Shown piece by piece: positions 1 to 7,138 of a stretch of DNA of 7,182 bases. The stretch comes from JBBIII01 sp037446575. GTDB taxonomy: Bacteria; Bacteroidota; Ignavibacteria; UBA10030. Location of the stretch: positions 1-7,182 of the forward strand of contig JBBIII010000100.1 in the NCBI GenBank assembly GCA_037446575.1. The letters run 5' to 3'. Each line of letters starts with the position of its first letter. The stretch's first letter is position 1. The notes under the pieces were generated by a model, which worked only from the letters and a program-made list of their open reading frames with translations, was not told where the DNA came from and did not search any database. The position numbers and the translations under genes were made by a program.

Positions 1-165
1 GAAGCTGGTTATTACACTGCAACATTTTCTACGAAAAGCATCGGCATTTCTGGTAGAAATGTTCAAGATTATGCAAGCGGAATTTATTTTGCAAAGCTTG
101 TTGTTAATTCTCAAAATGCCGTTCCGCCATTCATGTGTGTAATAAAAATGTTGTTGATAAAGTAA
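1..165 (+). CDS. C-terminal end of a T9SS (Por) secreted protein, 5' truncated
   Basis: Frame 1 is open from the window edge to TAA at 163-165, giving 54 residues. They read GYYTATFSTK near the start, then ASGIYFAKLVV, then a terminal IKMLLIK. This is the usual shape of the type IX secretion C-terminal sorting domain (TIGR04183-like, FlgD-Ig-like fold): a beta strand, then 'aSGiYfykL', then a short strand ending in 'KMllIK'. Family knowledge: such tails direct proteins through the outer membrane in Bacteroidota and Ignavibacteria, and are then removed or attached to the surface. The functional part of the protein lies upstream of the window, so its activity cannot be stated. Only 8 bp separate its stop from the preferred start of the next gene, so the two may share a transcript. 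An SGxY-less variant such as a plain FlgD-like domain is an alternative, but the KMLLIK ending favours a sorting tail. Confidence 0.78.
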   Translation, partial: EAGYYTATFSTKSIGISGRNVQDYASGIYFAKLVVNSQNAVPPFMCVIKMLLIK

Positions 166-173
166 ATTTCGTT

Positions 174-2339
174 ATGCCAAACTTACAACTGTCAATTTCT
201 TATCAAACAATAATAATTATCTTTTCTTTTTTTATTTCTATTGCTATAGCTATCTACATTTATAGGTTCACCGTTCCGGCAATTTCTAAAAAAGTTAAAT
301 CTATATTAATAGTCTTGCGAAGTGTTGCTTTATTTTTATTAATTCTTTTACTTGGCGAGCCATTGCTTTTACTTGTAACTCATTCTACCTCGCTTCCTAT
401 TATTGCAGTGTTAATAGATAATTCCAAAAGCATGTCAATTAAGGATAAAAATATTAAGCGCTCAGAAACCATAAAAGAGGTTTTAAAATCTTCGGCTTGG
501 GAGGAAATTAATAGAAAAGGAAAAATTAGATTTTTTAAATTCGACAGTAAATTACGCCCCATTATAGAATTAAAAATAGATTCATTAACGCAGAATGGCG
601 AAACTACTGATATTGCAGAAGCGCTCAGAGTCACAAAGAAAGAATTCGAAGGGTCTAATCTACAATCTGTTGTAATAATATCCGATGGAAATTCAACCGT
701 GGGGGAAAATCCAATATATGAGGCAGAAGAGTTGGGACTGCCGATATTTACGATAGGCATAGGCGATACAAGCGAGCAACAAGATCTACTGATTAGAAAA
801 ATTATTTGCAATGAAATCGCTTATACAGGAACTAAAGCGCCAATAAATATTACAGTCCGCAGTGTAGGATATAGCGGCGAACGCGTGCAAATTTCATTAA
901 GTAACGGCGCATCTATTATTGATGAAAAAACATTATTGTTGGAAAATGGTTCAAGGGATTATAATGTTCCTCTTTTTTTTCTCCCTGAAAAGGAGGGGCT
1001 TCATAAATTGACTGTAAGCGTTTCAACTCTGGCTGGAGAACTAACTGCACAAAACAATAAGATGAGTTGTTTTATAAAAGTATTAAAAAGTAAATTGCGT
1101 GTATTGCTTATAGCCGGCGCGCCAAGCCCTGATGTTGCTGTAATTAGAAGAATGCTAGAAGAAAATAAGAATTTTGAAGTCAAAACTTACATCGAACGCA
1201 ATAATGGTCAATTCTACGGCGGCAATTTACCAGCCCAAAGCATGAAAGAAACAGATTGCGTAATATTAATTGGTTTTCCCACAAACAATAGTAGTTTATT
1301 GACTATGCAAATGGTTTTAGACGCAGTTGATATGCACAAACCGATAATGATAATTCTGAGCCGTAATATAGATTATAATAAATTGAAACTGCTCAATTCC
1401 GTCTTACCATTCACAATTGAAAATACATCGGCGTTGGAAAATCAAATATTTGTTGAAATAATTGAAGCGCAAAGCAACCACTCAATAATTAAAATTGGCG
1501 ATACTTTTAACACAGTAGAGGCGTGGTCTAAATTGCCCCCAATATTTCGCCTGCAGGGAATCTATCGCTCTAAAATTGAATCGCAAATTCTTGCAACTAC
1601 TCGAATGCAATCAGTAAAAACGAGCGAGCCGTTAATTGTCGCTAATAACGCGCTTAATAAAAAATCTGTTGCAATATTAGGATATGGTATATGGCGGTGG
1701 AACATGCTTTCCGAAGAGATAAGCGGTTCGCAACTTGTGCTTGCCAACTTTTTGAACAACTCTTTGCGGTGGCTTACTACAATAGAAGATTCGCGTAGGG
1801 TAAGGGTTCAGCCGGTTAAACCAATTTTTACAACGCAAGATGCAGTTGAATTTATAGCGCAGGTATATGATGAAAATTTTCAACCAATTGATAACGCTCA
1901 AATAGAAATTAAAGCCCAGCGTCATAATGATGTAAGTATGCTAAGTTTGAATTCGCTGGGAAGCGGACAATATTACAACGCTTATGAACAATTATCGGAA
2001 GGCGAATATAAATATACTGCAACTGTAATGGCTGATGGAAGAGAGATTGGAACTGACCAAGGCGTTTTTTCTATAGGCGGACTTAATGTTGAATTTATTG
2101 AAACCCGGATGAATAAATCGTTATTACGGCAAATTGCATTGCAGTCTGGCGGAAAATACTATAATTCAGAGGAAGTCAATAAAATTGTCGCAGATATTTC
2201 TTCATTACCAAACTTTATATCGCAGGAAACAACAAAATCATCAGAAATAGAAATTTGGAATTCGCGCTGGATGATTTTACTAATCATATTTCTGTTTGCT
2301 CTTGAATGGTTCTTGCGAAAAAGATATGGGCTGTTATAG
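174..2339 (+). CDS. Membrane-anchored VWA-domain protein with glutamine-amidotransferase-like domain (BatA-like N terminus)
   Basis: The product is 721 aa from ATG 174. The frame is also open to a GTG at 135, but that start would overlap the upstream gene by 31 bp, so ATG 174 is preferred; neither has a clear SD. Two N-terminal membrane segments (about 10-30 and 43-65) are joined by a basic loop, as in BatA-type proteins. A VWA domain follows (about 75-195). Its MIDAS metal site looks intact: D82-N-S84-K-S86, Thr144/145 and D171-G. A beta-rich segment (about 200-300) leads to a class I glutamine-amidotransferase-like fold from about 308 (LRVLLIAGAPSPD, then DCVILIGFP). I see no Cys nucleophile at the expected elbow, so it is probably non-catalytic. 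An Ig-like beta domain (about 545-635) precedes a C-terminal membrane helix (about 699-714) with a basic tail (RKRYGLL). The positive-inside rule puts the VWA-to-Ig bulk in the periplasm. The molecular role of this family is not established; metal-dependent protein binding in envelope assembly or stress is inferred. MoxR or DUF58 partners, common near BatA genes, are not visible here. Confidence 0.85.
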   Translation: MPNLQLSISYQTIIIIFSFFISIAIAIYIYRFTVPAISKKVKSILIVLRSVALFLLILLLGEPLLLLVTHSTSLPIIAVLIDNSKSMSIKDKNIKRSETIKEVLKSSAWEEINRKGKIRFFKFDSKLRPIIELKIDSLTQNGETTDIAEALRVTKKEFEGSNLQSVVIISDGNSTVGENPIYEAEELGLPIFTIGIGDTSEQQDLLIRKIICNEIAYTGTKAPINITVRSVGYSGERVQISLSNGASIIDEKTLLLENGSRDYNVPLFFLPEKEGLHKLTVSVSTLAGELTAQNNKMSCFIKVLKSKLRVLLIAGAPSPDVAVIRRMLEENKNFEVKTYIERNNGQFYGGNLPAQSMKETDCVILIGFPTNNSSLLTMQMVLDAVDMHKPIMIILSRNIDYNKLKLLNSVLPFTIENTSALENQIFVEIIEAQSNHSIIKIGDTFNTVEAWSKLPPIFRLQGIYRSKIESQILATTRMQSVKTSEPLIVANNALNKKSVAILGYGIWRWNMLSEEISGSQLVLANFLNNSLRWLTTIEDSRRVRVQPVKPIFTTQDAVEFIAQVYDENFQPIDNAQIEIKAQRHNDVSMLSLNSLGSGQYYNAYEQLSEGEYKYTATVMADGREIGTDQGVFSIGGLNVEFIETRMNKSLLRQIALQSGGKYYNSEEVNKIVADISSLPNFISQETTKSSEIEIWNSRWMILLIIFLFALEWFLRKRYGLL

Positions 2340-2384
2340 ACAAAAATCCTCACTTAATACTATCAAACTAACTCATTTCAGAAA

Positions 2385-3626
2385 ATGAACATTCCAATAA
2401 TTTCTCTTTCGATAGTATTTCTATTAATCGCCATTCGTCAAGTCGGTAATTTTAGATTGCAAATATGGCAAGCAATGACAATGGGAGCTATTGTAGTCTT
2501 AATAACCGGAAGAATTAGTTTAGCTGGTGCTTTAAATGCGATAAACATAGATGTTATGTTGTTTCTATTTGGTATGTTTGTAATTGGGCAAGCAATGGAA
2601 GAAAGCGGATACCTTGCTCATGTTTCTTACAAATATTTCAAGCGCGCCCGCTCAATTGATATACTTATAATTTTTATTTTATTCGGATTTGGAGGCGCAT
2701 CTGCTTTCTTAATGAATGATACGCTTGCAATTATCGGAACGCCTGTTGTTCTTTTGTTGGCGAAAAAACATGAAATGTCGCCAAAACTTTTACTGCTTGC
2801 GCTTGCGTTTTCTGTAACAATTGGCAGTGTAATTAGTCCGATAGGCAATCCGCAGAATTTATTAATTGCGTTAAACGGCAAAATTCAAGATCCATTTATT
2901 ACTTTTTTCAAATGGTTGTTTATTCCAACCGTAATAAATTTATTCATTACGCATTTATTGCTAAGAACTTTTTATAAGAATGATTTTCATGATAAACCGC
3001 TGGTTCATTCACAAGAACCTATCCGCAATCGCGAACTTGCTTTCCTTTCTAAATTATCGCTTCAAATGGTAATTGTTTTAGTCGTGTTAAAAATTCTGAC
3101 TGTTATTTTACAGCTTAACGTAGATTTTCGTTTGACTTATATTGCGCTTGTTTCTGCATTGCCTATTCTTATTGGAAGCTCCCTTAGGTGGAAAATTGTA
3201 AAAAGAATAGATTGGCAAACGCTTGCTTTCTTTGCCTCAATGTTTATTTTAATGGAATCTGTTTGGAAGTCGGGATTTTTTCAGAAAATTATTTCTGAAT
3301 ATAAATTGGATGTAACCTCAGAGGGAGTGATAATTATTGTAAGCGTAATTTTAAGTCAGTTTATTTCAAATGTTCCACTAGTCGCGCTTCTTCAACCGTT
3401 GTTATTACATCTGAATGTTTCGATAAAAGTTTTTATGGCGTTAGCCGCAGGCAGTACTATTGCAGGCAATATGTTTATACTTGGCGCCGCGAGCAATGTG
3501 ATAATAATTCAAAATGCTGAGAAAAGATCACGTCATACTATAACTTTTTGGGAATTTGCCAGAATAGGAATTCCGTTGACGATTTTAAATGCATTTATCT
3601 ACTGGCTGTTTATTACAATTTTATAA
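2385..3626 (+). CDS. Anion permease of the ArsB/NhaD/SLC13 (CitMHS) superfamily
   Basis: This 413-aa protein is almost entirely hydrophobic, with about 10-12 membrane segments, a normal length for the ion transporter superfamily. Two halves each carry a pair of polar breaks within membrane segments, as expected for the inverted-repeat hairpin architecture. In the first half these are MNDT (110-113) and SPIGNPQN (151-158). In the second they are SNVP (328-331) and GAASN (367-371), the latter preceded by GSTIAGN. In related structures such Ser-Asn/Asn-Pro breaks line the substrate and sodium sites. A hydrophilic loop at about 198-220 separates the halves. The family moves anions (arsenite, carboxylates, sulfate and others) or exchanges sodium for protons; the substrate cannot be read from the sequence. 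No ArsA, ArsR or arsenate reductase is nearby, so an arsenic role is not supported. The overall look resembles the uncharacterised YbiR-like anion transporters. It begins 45 bp after the VWA gene without an SD, so co-transcription is possible. Confidence 0.85.
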   Translation: MNIPIISLSIVFLLIAIRQVGNFRLQIWQAMTMGAIVVLITGRISLAGALNAINIDVMLFLFGMFVIGQAMEESGYLAHVSYKYFKRARSIDILIIFILFGFGGASAFLMNDTLAIIGTPVVLLLAKKHEMSPKLLLLALAFSVTIGSVISPIGNPQNLLIALNGKIQDPFITFFKWLFIPTVINLFITHLLLRTFYKNDFHDKPLVHSQEPIRNRELAFLSKLSLQMVIVLVVLKILTVILQLNVDFRLTYIALVSALPILIGSSLRWKIVKRIDWQTLAFFASMFILMESVWKSGFFQKIISEYKLDVTSEGVIIIVSVILSQFISNVPLVALLQPLLLHLNVSIKVFMALAAGSTIAGNMFILGAASNVIIIQNAEKRSRHTITFWEFARIGIPLTILNAFIYWLFITIL

Positions 3627-3758
3627 AATTGACGACTCATTTTTGCTATTTTAATCTACTCGTTAGGGAAAAGAGCTATCTAATTTAAGATATACTTTGC
3701 TGTGTTCTAAAGAGATTACTGGTAAAACAAATTTCACGAACTGCGCGCCGCTCATAAC

Positions 3759-3797
3759 TTATCAGTTGATAATGAAAAGTCAACTATTGACAATGAA
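3759..3797. repeat. Near-palindrome overlapping an imperfect direct repeat upstream of trmO
   Basis: TTATCAGTTGATAA (3759-3772) is an inverted repeat of 6+6 bp around a GT centre. Starting inside it, TTGATAATGAA (3766-3776) recurs as TTGACAATGAA (3787-3797), matching 10 of 11 bases with start points 21 bp apart, about two helical turns. A second inverted pair, AGTTGA (3765-3770) and TCAACT (3780-3785), links the copies. The arrangement could be an operator for a dimeric regulator. It could equally be a degenerate copy of the TTGATAATTGACAATTG-type intergenic repeats that are frequent in some genomes. It lies 84-122 bp before the trmO start. Confidence 0.35.
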
Positions 3798-3813
3798 CAA
3801 ACATGGTGTTTCA

Positions 3814-3840
3814 TTATAACGTGCGCTTAGAAAGTTATAA
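3814..3840. repeat. Inverted repeat, 7-bp arms, 13-nt loop
   Basis: TTATAAC (3814-3820) and GTTATAA (3834-3840) are perfect reverse complements around a GTGCGC-containing loop. The right arm ends 40 bp before the trmO ATG, so it would fall in the leader RNA or just at a promoter. The stem is A/T-rich and weak as RNA, has no T-run, and is not a terminator. An integron attC reading fails because the arms do not match RYYYAAC/GTTRRRY. It may be an operator or chance. Confidence 0.3.
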
Positions 3841-3865
3841 GCATATTTAGGATGGGAATGAAAGC

Positions 3866-3869
3866 GAGG
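3866..3869 (+). promoter_or_regulatory. Shine-Dalgarno-like GAGG before trmO
   Basis: GAGG ends 11 nt before ATG 3881, slightly long spacing but usable. It supports the first ATG over the in-frame ATG at 3896. The other three complete genes in the window have no comparable purine-rich site, as is usual for Bacteroidota-type genomes. Confidence 0.4.
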
Positions 3870-3880
3870 TTGAAATTTAG

Positions 3881-4357
3881 ATGTTGAACACAGATATGTT
3901 AAAAAGTGAAGAAACAATATTCCCTTTAAAACCAATAGGATGTATGCATACGCCGTACACCAGCGTTGAGCAAATACCAAAAGGTAGAGGAGCTAAGCAC
4001 GAGGCATGTGGCTACATCGAAATATTTCCAGAATACCAAGAAGGGTTAATAGATATCGATGGTTTTTCGCATTTATATGTTCTTTGGATTTTTCATAAAA
4101 TAGAAGAACATAAGTTGATTGTAACACCTCCATCGGATAATCGCTCTCATGGAATTTTTTCTACACGTTCTCCATATCGTCCTAATCCCATAGGATTGAC
4201 AGTGGTCAAACTTATTAAGCGAGTTGAAAATAGACTTGAGGTAGAAGGAGTTGATATGCTCGATGGTTCGCCAGTGATTGATATTAAGCCATATCTTTCA
4301 TCTATTGATGAAAAAGAGATTCGAAGCGGCTGGTTAGATGCGATAAATCCGAAATAA
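3881..4357 (+). CDS. trmO: tRNA (N6-threonylcarbamoyladenosine37-N6)-methyltransferase, TrmO/TsaA (YaeB) family
   Basis: The 158-aa product carries the hallmark TsaA motifs: PIG (18-20) opening the domain, HTPY (23-26), GFSHLYVLW (61-69), HGIFSTRSPYRPNPIGLT (90-107) and DMLDGSPVIDIKPY (125-138). Family knowledge: TrmO is a SAM-dependent methyltransferase with a beta-barrel fold unlike Rossmann enzymes. It N6-methylates t6A at position 37 of certain ANN-decoding tRNAs to m6t6A, tuning decoding. E. coli TrmO (about 235 aa) has an extra C-terminal domain that is absent here; the protein stops right after the SAM-binding core, as in short archaeal-type homologues, so it looks complete rather than truncated. 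A TAG directly before the ATG (3878-3880, in frame) rules out an upstream extension. The gene stands alone between two gaps of about 250 bp and, unlike its neighbours, has an SD-like GAGG. Some short TsaA proteins may act on other substrates, so the exact tRNA target is inferred. Confidence 0.92.
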   Translation: MLNTDMLKSEETIFPLKPIGCMHTPYTSVEQIPKGRGAKHEACGYIEIFPEYQEGLIDIDGFSHLYVLWIFHKIEEHKLIVTPPSDNRSHGIFSTRSPYRPNPIGLTVVKLIKRVENRLEVEGVDMLDGSPVIDIKPYLSSIDEKEIRSGWLDAINPK

Positions 4358-4601
4358 TATTTAAGGGAGAATTATTACTGCCAACAATTAAAGGATGCTA
4401 CAGAAAGAATGTGCCAATCAAAAAATTTGCCGATTTATTAGTTAATACAAAAAACATCCCATAAAATATTTATTTTATAAAGCAGCACAGTATAAAAGAT
4501 ACTTTTAAAAAGGCGAAAGAATCTTTTTGAGCATTTAGGCGTAATGATAATTAAAAGTAAGAAATGCACTTATTCCTATTTTTTTCTATCTTAATTGTGA
4601 A
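4358..4601. other. Non-coding gap between trmO and lptD
   Basis: This 244-bp AT-rich stretch has no recognisable gene. In the trmO frame the reading continues open for 27 codons past the TAA, to TAG 4439-4441, but without a start or similarity I can name. A perfect A/T palindrome sits at 4461-4478. The best promoter-like pair for lptD is TTGAGC (4527-4532) and TAATTA (4548-4553) with a 15-bp spacer, which is short and weak. No SD precedes the lptD ATG, and no clear terminator follows trmO. Confidence 0.5.
4461..4478. repeat. 18-bp all-A/T perfect inverted repeat
   Basis: ATAAAATATTTATTTTAT is an inverted repeat of 8+8 bp around a TT centre, 103 bp after trmO ends and 123 bp before lptD starts. 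It has no G or C, so it would be a poor intrinsic terminator; it could melt easily or bind a protein. In DNA this AT-rich, chance is a fair explanation. Confidence 0.35.
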
Positions 4602-7133
4602 ATGAGCAAGACATCAATATTTATTCTTTTCCTTCTCGCGCTTTGTGTTGAAATTAATTTGGCGCAGAAATCTGTTAGCGATTCAGCAATTGCTTCGACA
4701 GTTGTTCAGGACACAATAACACGAGGCTCTGTTGGCGGCGTTGATACGGTTGTTAATTATTCCGCCAAGGACTCTATTGTATATTCTCTCCGAACTCGCT
4801 ATATGAATCTTTTCGGAAACAGCGAAATGCAATATCAAACAATAGGTTTAAAGGCGGAGCGGATTGATGTGAATTGGGATAATGCTACTCTTATGGCGAC
4901 GGGCGTTTCGGATACTGTGAAAGCTGATTCTATAATTGGCAAACCGATTATGCGCGACGGCGGCGATGAATATATAGGAGATGAAGTGAGGTACAATTTT
5001 CAAACTAAGAAAGGAAAGATAATAATTGGCAATACACAGATGGAGAACGGTTTTTATGTGGGCAAGCAAATAAAAAAAGTAGAACCCGATGTGCTTTGTG
5101 TTGCAGATGGAACGTACACAACTTGCGATGAAAAAGAGCCGCATTTCTATTTTGCCAGTCCGATGATGAAAGTATTTGTCCGCGATAAAGTTGTTGCCGA
5201 GCCGGTTTATTTTTACGTTGCCGATGTGCCGGTGTTTGCTTTACCGTTTGGAGTATTTCCAGCACACGGGGGTCGTTCATCCGGCATAATTGCGCCGGCA
5301 TATGGGCAGGATGGAAGATATGGCTGGTATTTAAGTCATTTAGGTTACTATTGGGCTGTAAGCGATTATTGGGATATTGCAACAATGTTTGATATTTACT
5401 CGCGAGGACGCTGGCAAAACCATACCGAGCTTCGTTATGCTTTAAGATATAAATTTGGCGGGAGCATCACAGCGCGTATAACAAGCACTCCAGAAGGTGA
5501 AACAAGCGATCCGAATTATTCCAAAAGAAGAGAGTACTATACAAACATTACGCACATGCATCAAATAAGTCCGTCCTCGCGCTTTGATGTTAATTTTACA
5601 TTTATGAGTTCTACTTATTTTAAAAATTTTAGTCCTAATCTCACTGATATACTTCAACAAAATATGCTTTCTAATGCAACATATTGGAAAAACTGGGAAT
5701 CATCTAATCGCAGTTTTACTATCAATATAGCGCGCGACCAAAATCTAATTACAGATGAAACCAGAGAATTGTTGCCGTCGATTTCATTTTCGCAGGGGAC
5801 AATATTTCCTTTTAGAAAAACAAAAAAATCGCGCGGTCTAACACCGGAAACCAGTTCAGATTTCAGCTTTGTTGAAATGTTAGGATTTAATTATGGCATC
5901 AACGCAAGCAATAGTCGAAGCAAAGAGAAGGATGTTGATACTGTTAAAACGAGCCGCACAGCTCAAAGTATGGAAATTGTAAATAATTTTAGACGAACAA
6001 CAACGCAGTCGTTGAATCAGAATCTATCCTTTACAATATCTCCCAAGCTCGGTTATTTTACGGTCTCGCCGTCGTTGTCATTAAGCGACGCCCGCTCATG
6101 GGCGCAAGCAGAAACGCCGGTGCGTAATTCATTAGATAGTCTATTAGATTTTAGCCAAACACGAAGTCAAAGTATTATTGGAAATTTAAATGCTGGTTTA
6201 AACACGAGCACACGCTTCTACGGAATATTTCAACCAAATATTTTTGGAATTACGGCAATTCGCCATGCTGTAACGCCATCTTTTGGAGTTTTTTATAACA
6301 AACAAATTTATGGCGATAATATGAGAAAATATTCTATGACGGGGTCGTTTAATGTCGGAAATAATTTCGAGATGAAATATCAGAGAAGCGACAGCGCACG
6401 GACAGAAAATAAGATTCAATTGCTTAATGTCGGCGCTGGAGTCAGTTACAATTTTGCCGCCGACTCGATGGGATTTAGCGAAGTTGGAGTCAATTATCGC
6501 ACAGATATTGGACAATATTTAGGCATTGGCGGCTCTGCAAGTTATAATTTATATGTGTACGACCCAGTTATTGGCAGACGAGTTAACAAATTTAATTTTA
6601 AGGAATATGGAAAGTTTGGAGATTTAACTTCAGTCTCGCTTAGTCTATCGACATCATTTCGCGGCGATAAAAAGCAAAAACCTGCTGATGTAGGAATTCC
6701 GGAAAGCGTTAAAAAGGAACAAGAACAAGCTTTAGCAGAAGGAACAACACAACCGACACAACGGAAGATGTACTATTCTATTTATGATAGAGAGGATGCT
6801 GATTTTAGCATACCTTGGAATATCTCTCTCAGTTACAGCTTTTCACAATCTAAGCCCACGCCTAAAAGTTATTTTCGCTCTTCTTCAATTAATGCAAGTT
6901 TGTCATTTAATCTAACAGAGAAATGGCAGGTTTCAACAAGCGGCTCATACGATTTTGTGAACAAGAAGCATTTTATTCCATCTGTAAGCGTTACGCGAGA
7001 TTTACACTGTTGGCAGATGCAGTTTTCATGGTATCCGATGGGCATTCTTGAAGGATACAGATTTGAATTGAAAGTCAAAGCGCCTCAGCTACAGGATATT
7101 AAGGTAACTAAGCAAAGCAATAACAGGTGGTGA
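4602..7133 (+). CDS. lptD: LPS-assembly outer-membrane protein LptD (OstA/Imp), Bacteroidota type
   Basis: The 843-aa product is a full-length LptD, the outer-membrane barrel that with lipoprotein LptE inserts LPS into the outer leaflet after transport along the Lpt bridge. Residues 1-21 form a signal peptide (hydrophobic core, likely cut after NLA, before Q22). A short Ser/Asp/Val-rich linker precedes the OstA-like periplasmic beta-jellyroll (about 60-185), which receives LPS from LptA; it contains YMNLFGNSEMQYQ and RYNFQTKKGKI, typical of FCB-group LptD. The conserved hinge follows: TTCDEKEPHFYF (C175), ALPFGVFP (213-220), SSGIIAP (from 226). From about 240 the sequence shows amphipathic strands of the barrel. 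A charged loop (about 688-722) interrupts it before the last strands. DLHCWQMQFSWYP near the end carries C803-W804, corresponding to the Cys-Cys-Trp region of E. coli LptD. Apart from C15 in the signal peptide, C166, C175 and C803 are the only cysteines. No SD is visible; ATG 4602 is chosen because it places the signal peptide correctly. The gene follows a 244-bp gap, so its own promoter is likely. Confidence 0.95.
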   Translation: MSKTSIFILFLLALCVEINLAQKSVSDSAIASTVVQDTITRGSVGGVDTVVNYSAKDSIVYSLRTRYMNLFGNSEMQYQTIGLKAERIDVNWDNATLMATGVSDTVKADSIIGKPIMRDGGDEYIGDEVRYNFQTKKGKIIIGNTQMENGFYVGKQIKKVEPDVLCVADGTYTTCDEKEPHFYFASPMMKVFVRDKVVAEPVYFYVADVPVFALPFGVFPAHGGRSSGIIAPAYGQDGRYGWYLSHLGYYWAVSDYWDIATMFDIYSRGRWQNHTELRYALRYKFGGSITARITSTPEGETSDPNYSKRREYYTNITHMHQISPSSRFDVNFTFMSSTYFKNFSPNLTDILQQNMLSNATYWKNWESSNRSFTINIARDQNLITDETRELLPSISFSQGTIFPFRKTKKSRGLTPETSSDFSFVEMLGFNYGINASNSRSKEKDVDTVKTSRTAQSMEIVNNFRRTTTQSLNQNLSFTISPKLGYFTVSPSLSLSDARSWAQAETPVRNSLDSLLDFSQTRSQSIIGNLNAGLNTSTRFYGIFQPNIFGITAIRHAVTPSFGVFYNKQIYGDNMRKYSMTGSFNVGNNFEMKYQRSDSARTENKIQLLNVGAGVSYNFAADSMGFSEVGVNYRTDIGQYLGIGGSASYNLYVYDPVIGRRVNKFNFKEYGKFGDLTSVSLSLSTSFRGDKKQKPADVGIPESVKKEQEQALAEGTTQPTQRKMYYSIYDREDADFSIPWNISLSYSFSQSKPTPKSYFRSSSINASLSFNLTEKWQVSTSGSYDFVNKKHFIPSVSVTRDLHCWQMQFSWYPMGILEGYRFELKVKAPQLQDIKVTKQSNNRW

Positions 7134-7138
7134 TTTTA

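Larger units (their letters stand above)
3627..3880. other. Non-coding gap between permease and trmO, repeat-bearing
   Basis: This 254-bp stretch has no recognisable gene. The longest open + frame, about 50 codons after the TAG at 3664-3666 up to TAA 3817-3819, has no good start and resembles nothing I know. Short repeats crowd its right half (3759-3840). Weak promoter-like pieces are TATACT at 3691-3696, a perfect TTGACA at 3787-3792, and TATAAC at 3815-3820. The last two are 22 bp apart, longer than a standard spacer, so no promoter is called with confidence. No GC-rich hairpin plus T-run marks a terminator after the permease. Confidence 0.5.

Noticed and set aside
135..173. GTG at 135 as the start of the VWA protein
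   Set aside because: It would overlap the upstream reading frame and add a polar 13-residue leader absent from the usual BatA-like N terminus. ATG 174 fits better.
3627..3650. AAAATTGA...TCATTTTT as an intrinsic terminator after the permease
   Set aside because: The stem would be about five A/T pairs with mismatches and no GC core, too weak to call.
3667..3819. Open + frame of about 50 codons in the gap before trmO
   Set aside because: It has no ATG near its left end, no ribosome site and no recognisable protein character. It also runs through the repeat cluster. Length is not unusual for chance.
3814..3840. Possible integron attC site (inverted TTATAAC/GTTATAA with a GTGCGC loop)
   Set aside because: The arms do not fit the RYYYAAC/GTTRRRY core sites, there is no second inner pair of the right size, and no integrase or further cassettes are in the window.
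3852..3887. Tiny upstream ORF (11 codons) overlapping the trmO start
   Set aside because: Such short ORFs are common by chance, and it shows no arrest peptide or attenuator structure.
4358..4441. 27 open codons in the trmO frame after its TAA, suggesting readthrough or a recently shortened protein
   Set aside because: trmO already ends where short family members end, the stop is a strong TAA, and 27 open codons occur often by chance.
5005..5385. Long antisense frames inside lptD and the other genes
   Set aside because: They lie opposite strongly conserved coding sequence, have low-complexity or implausible translations, and are explained as shadows.
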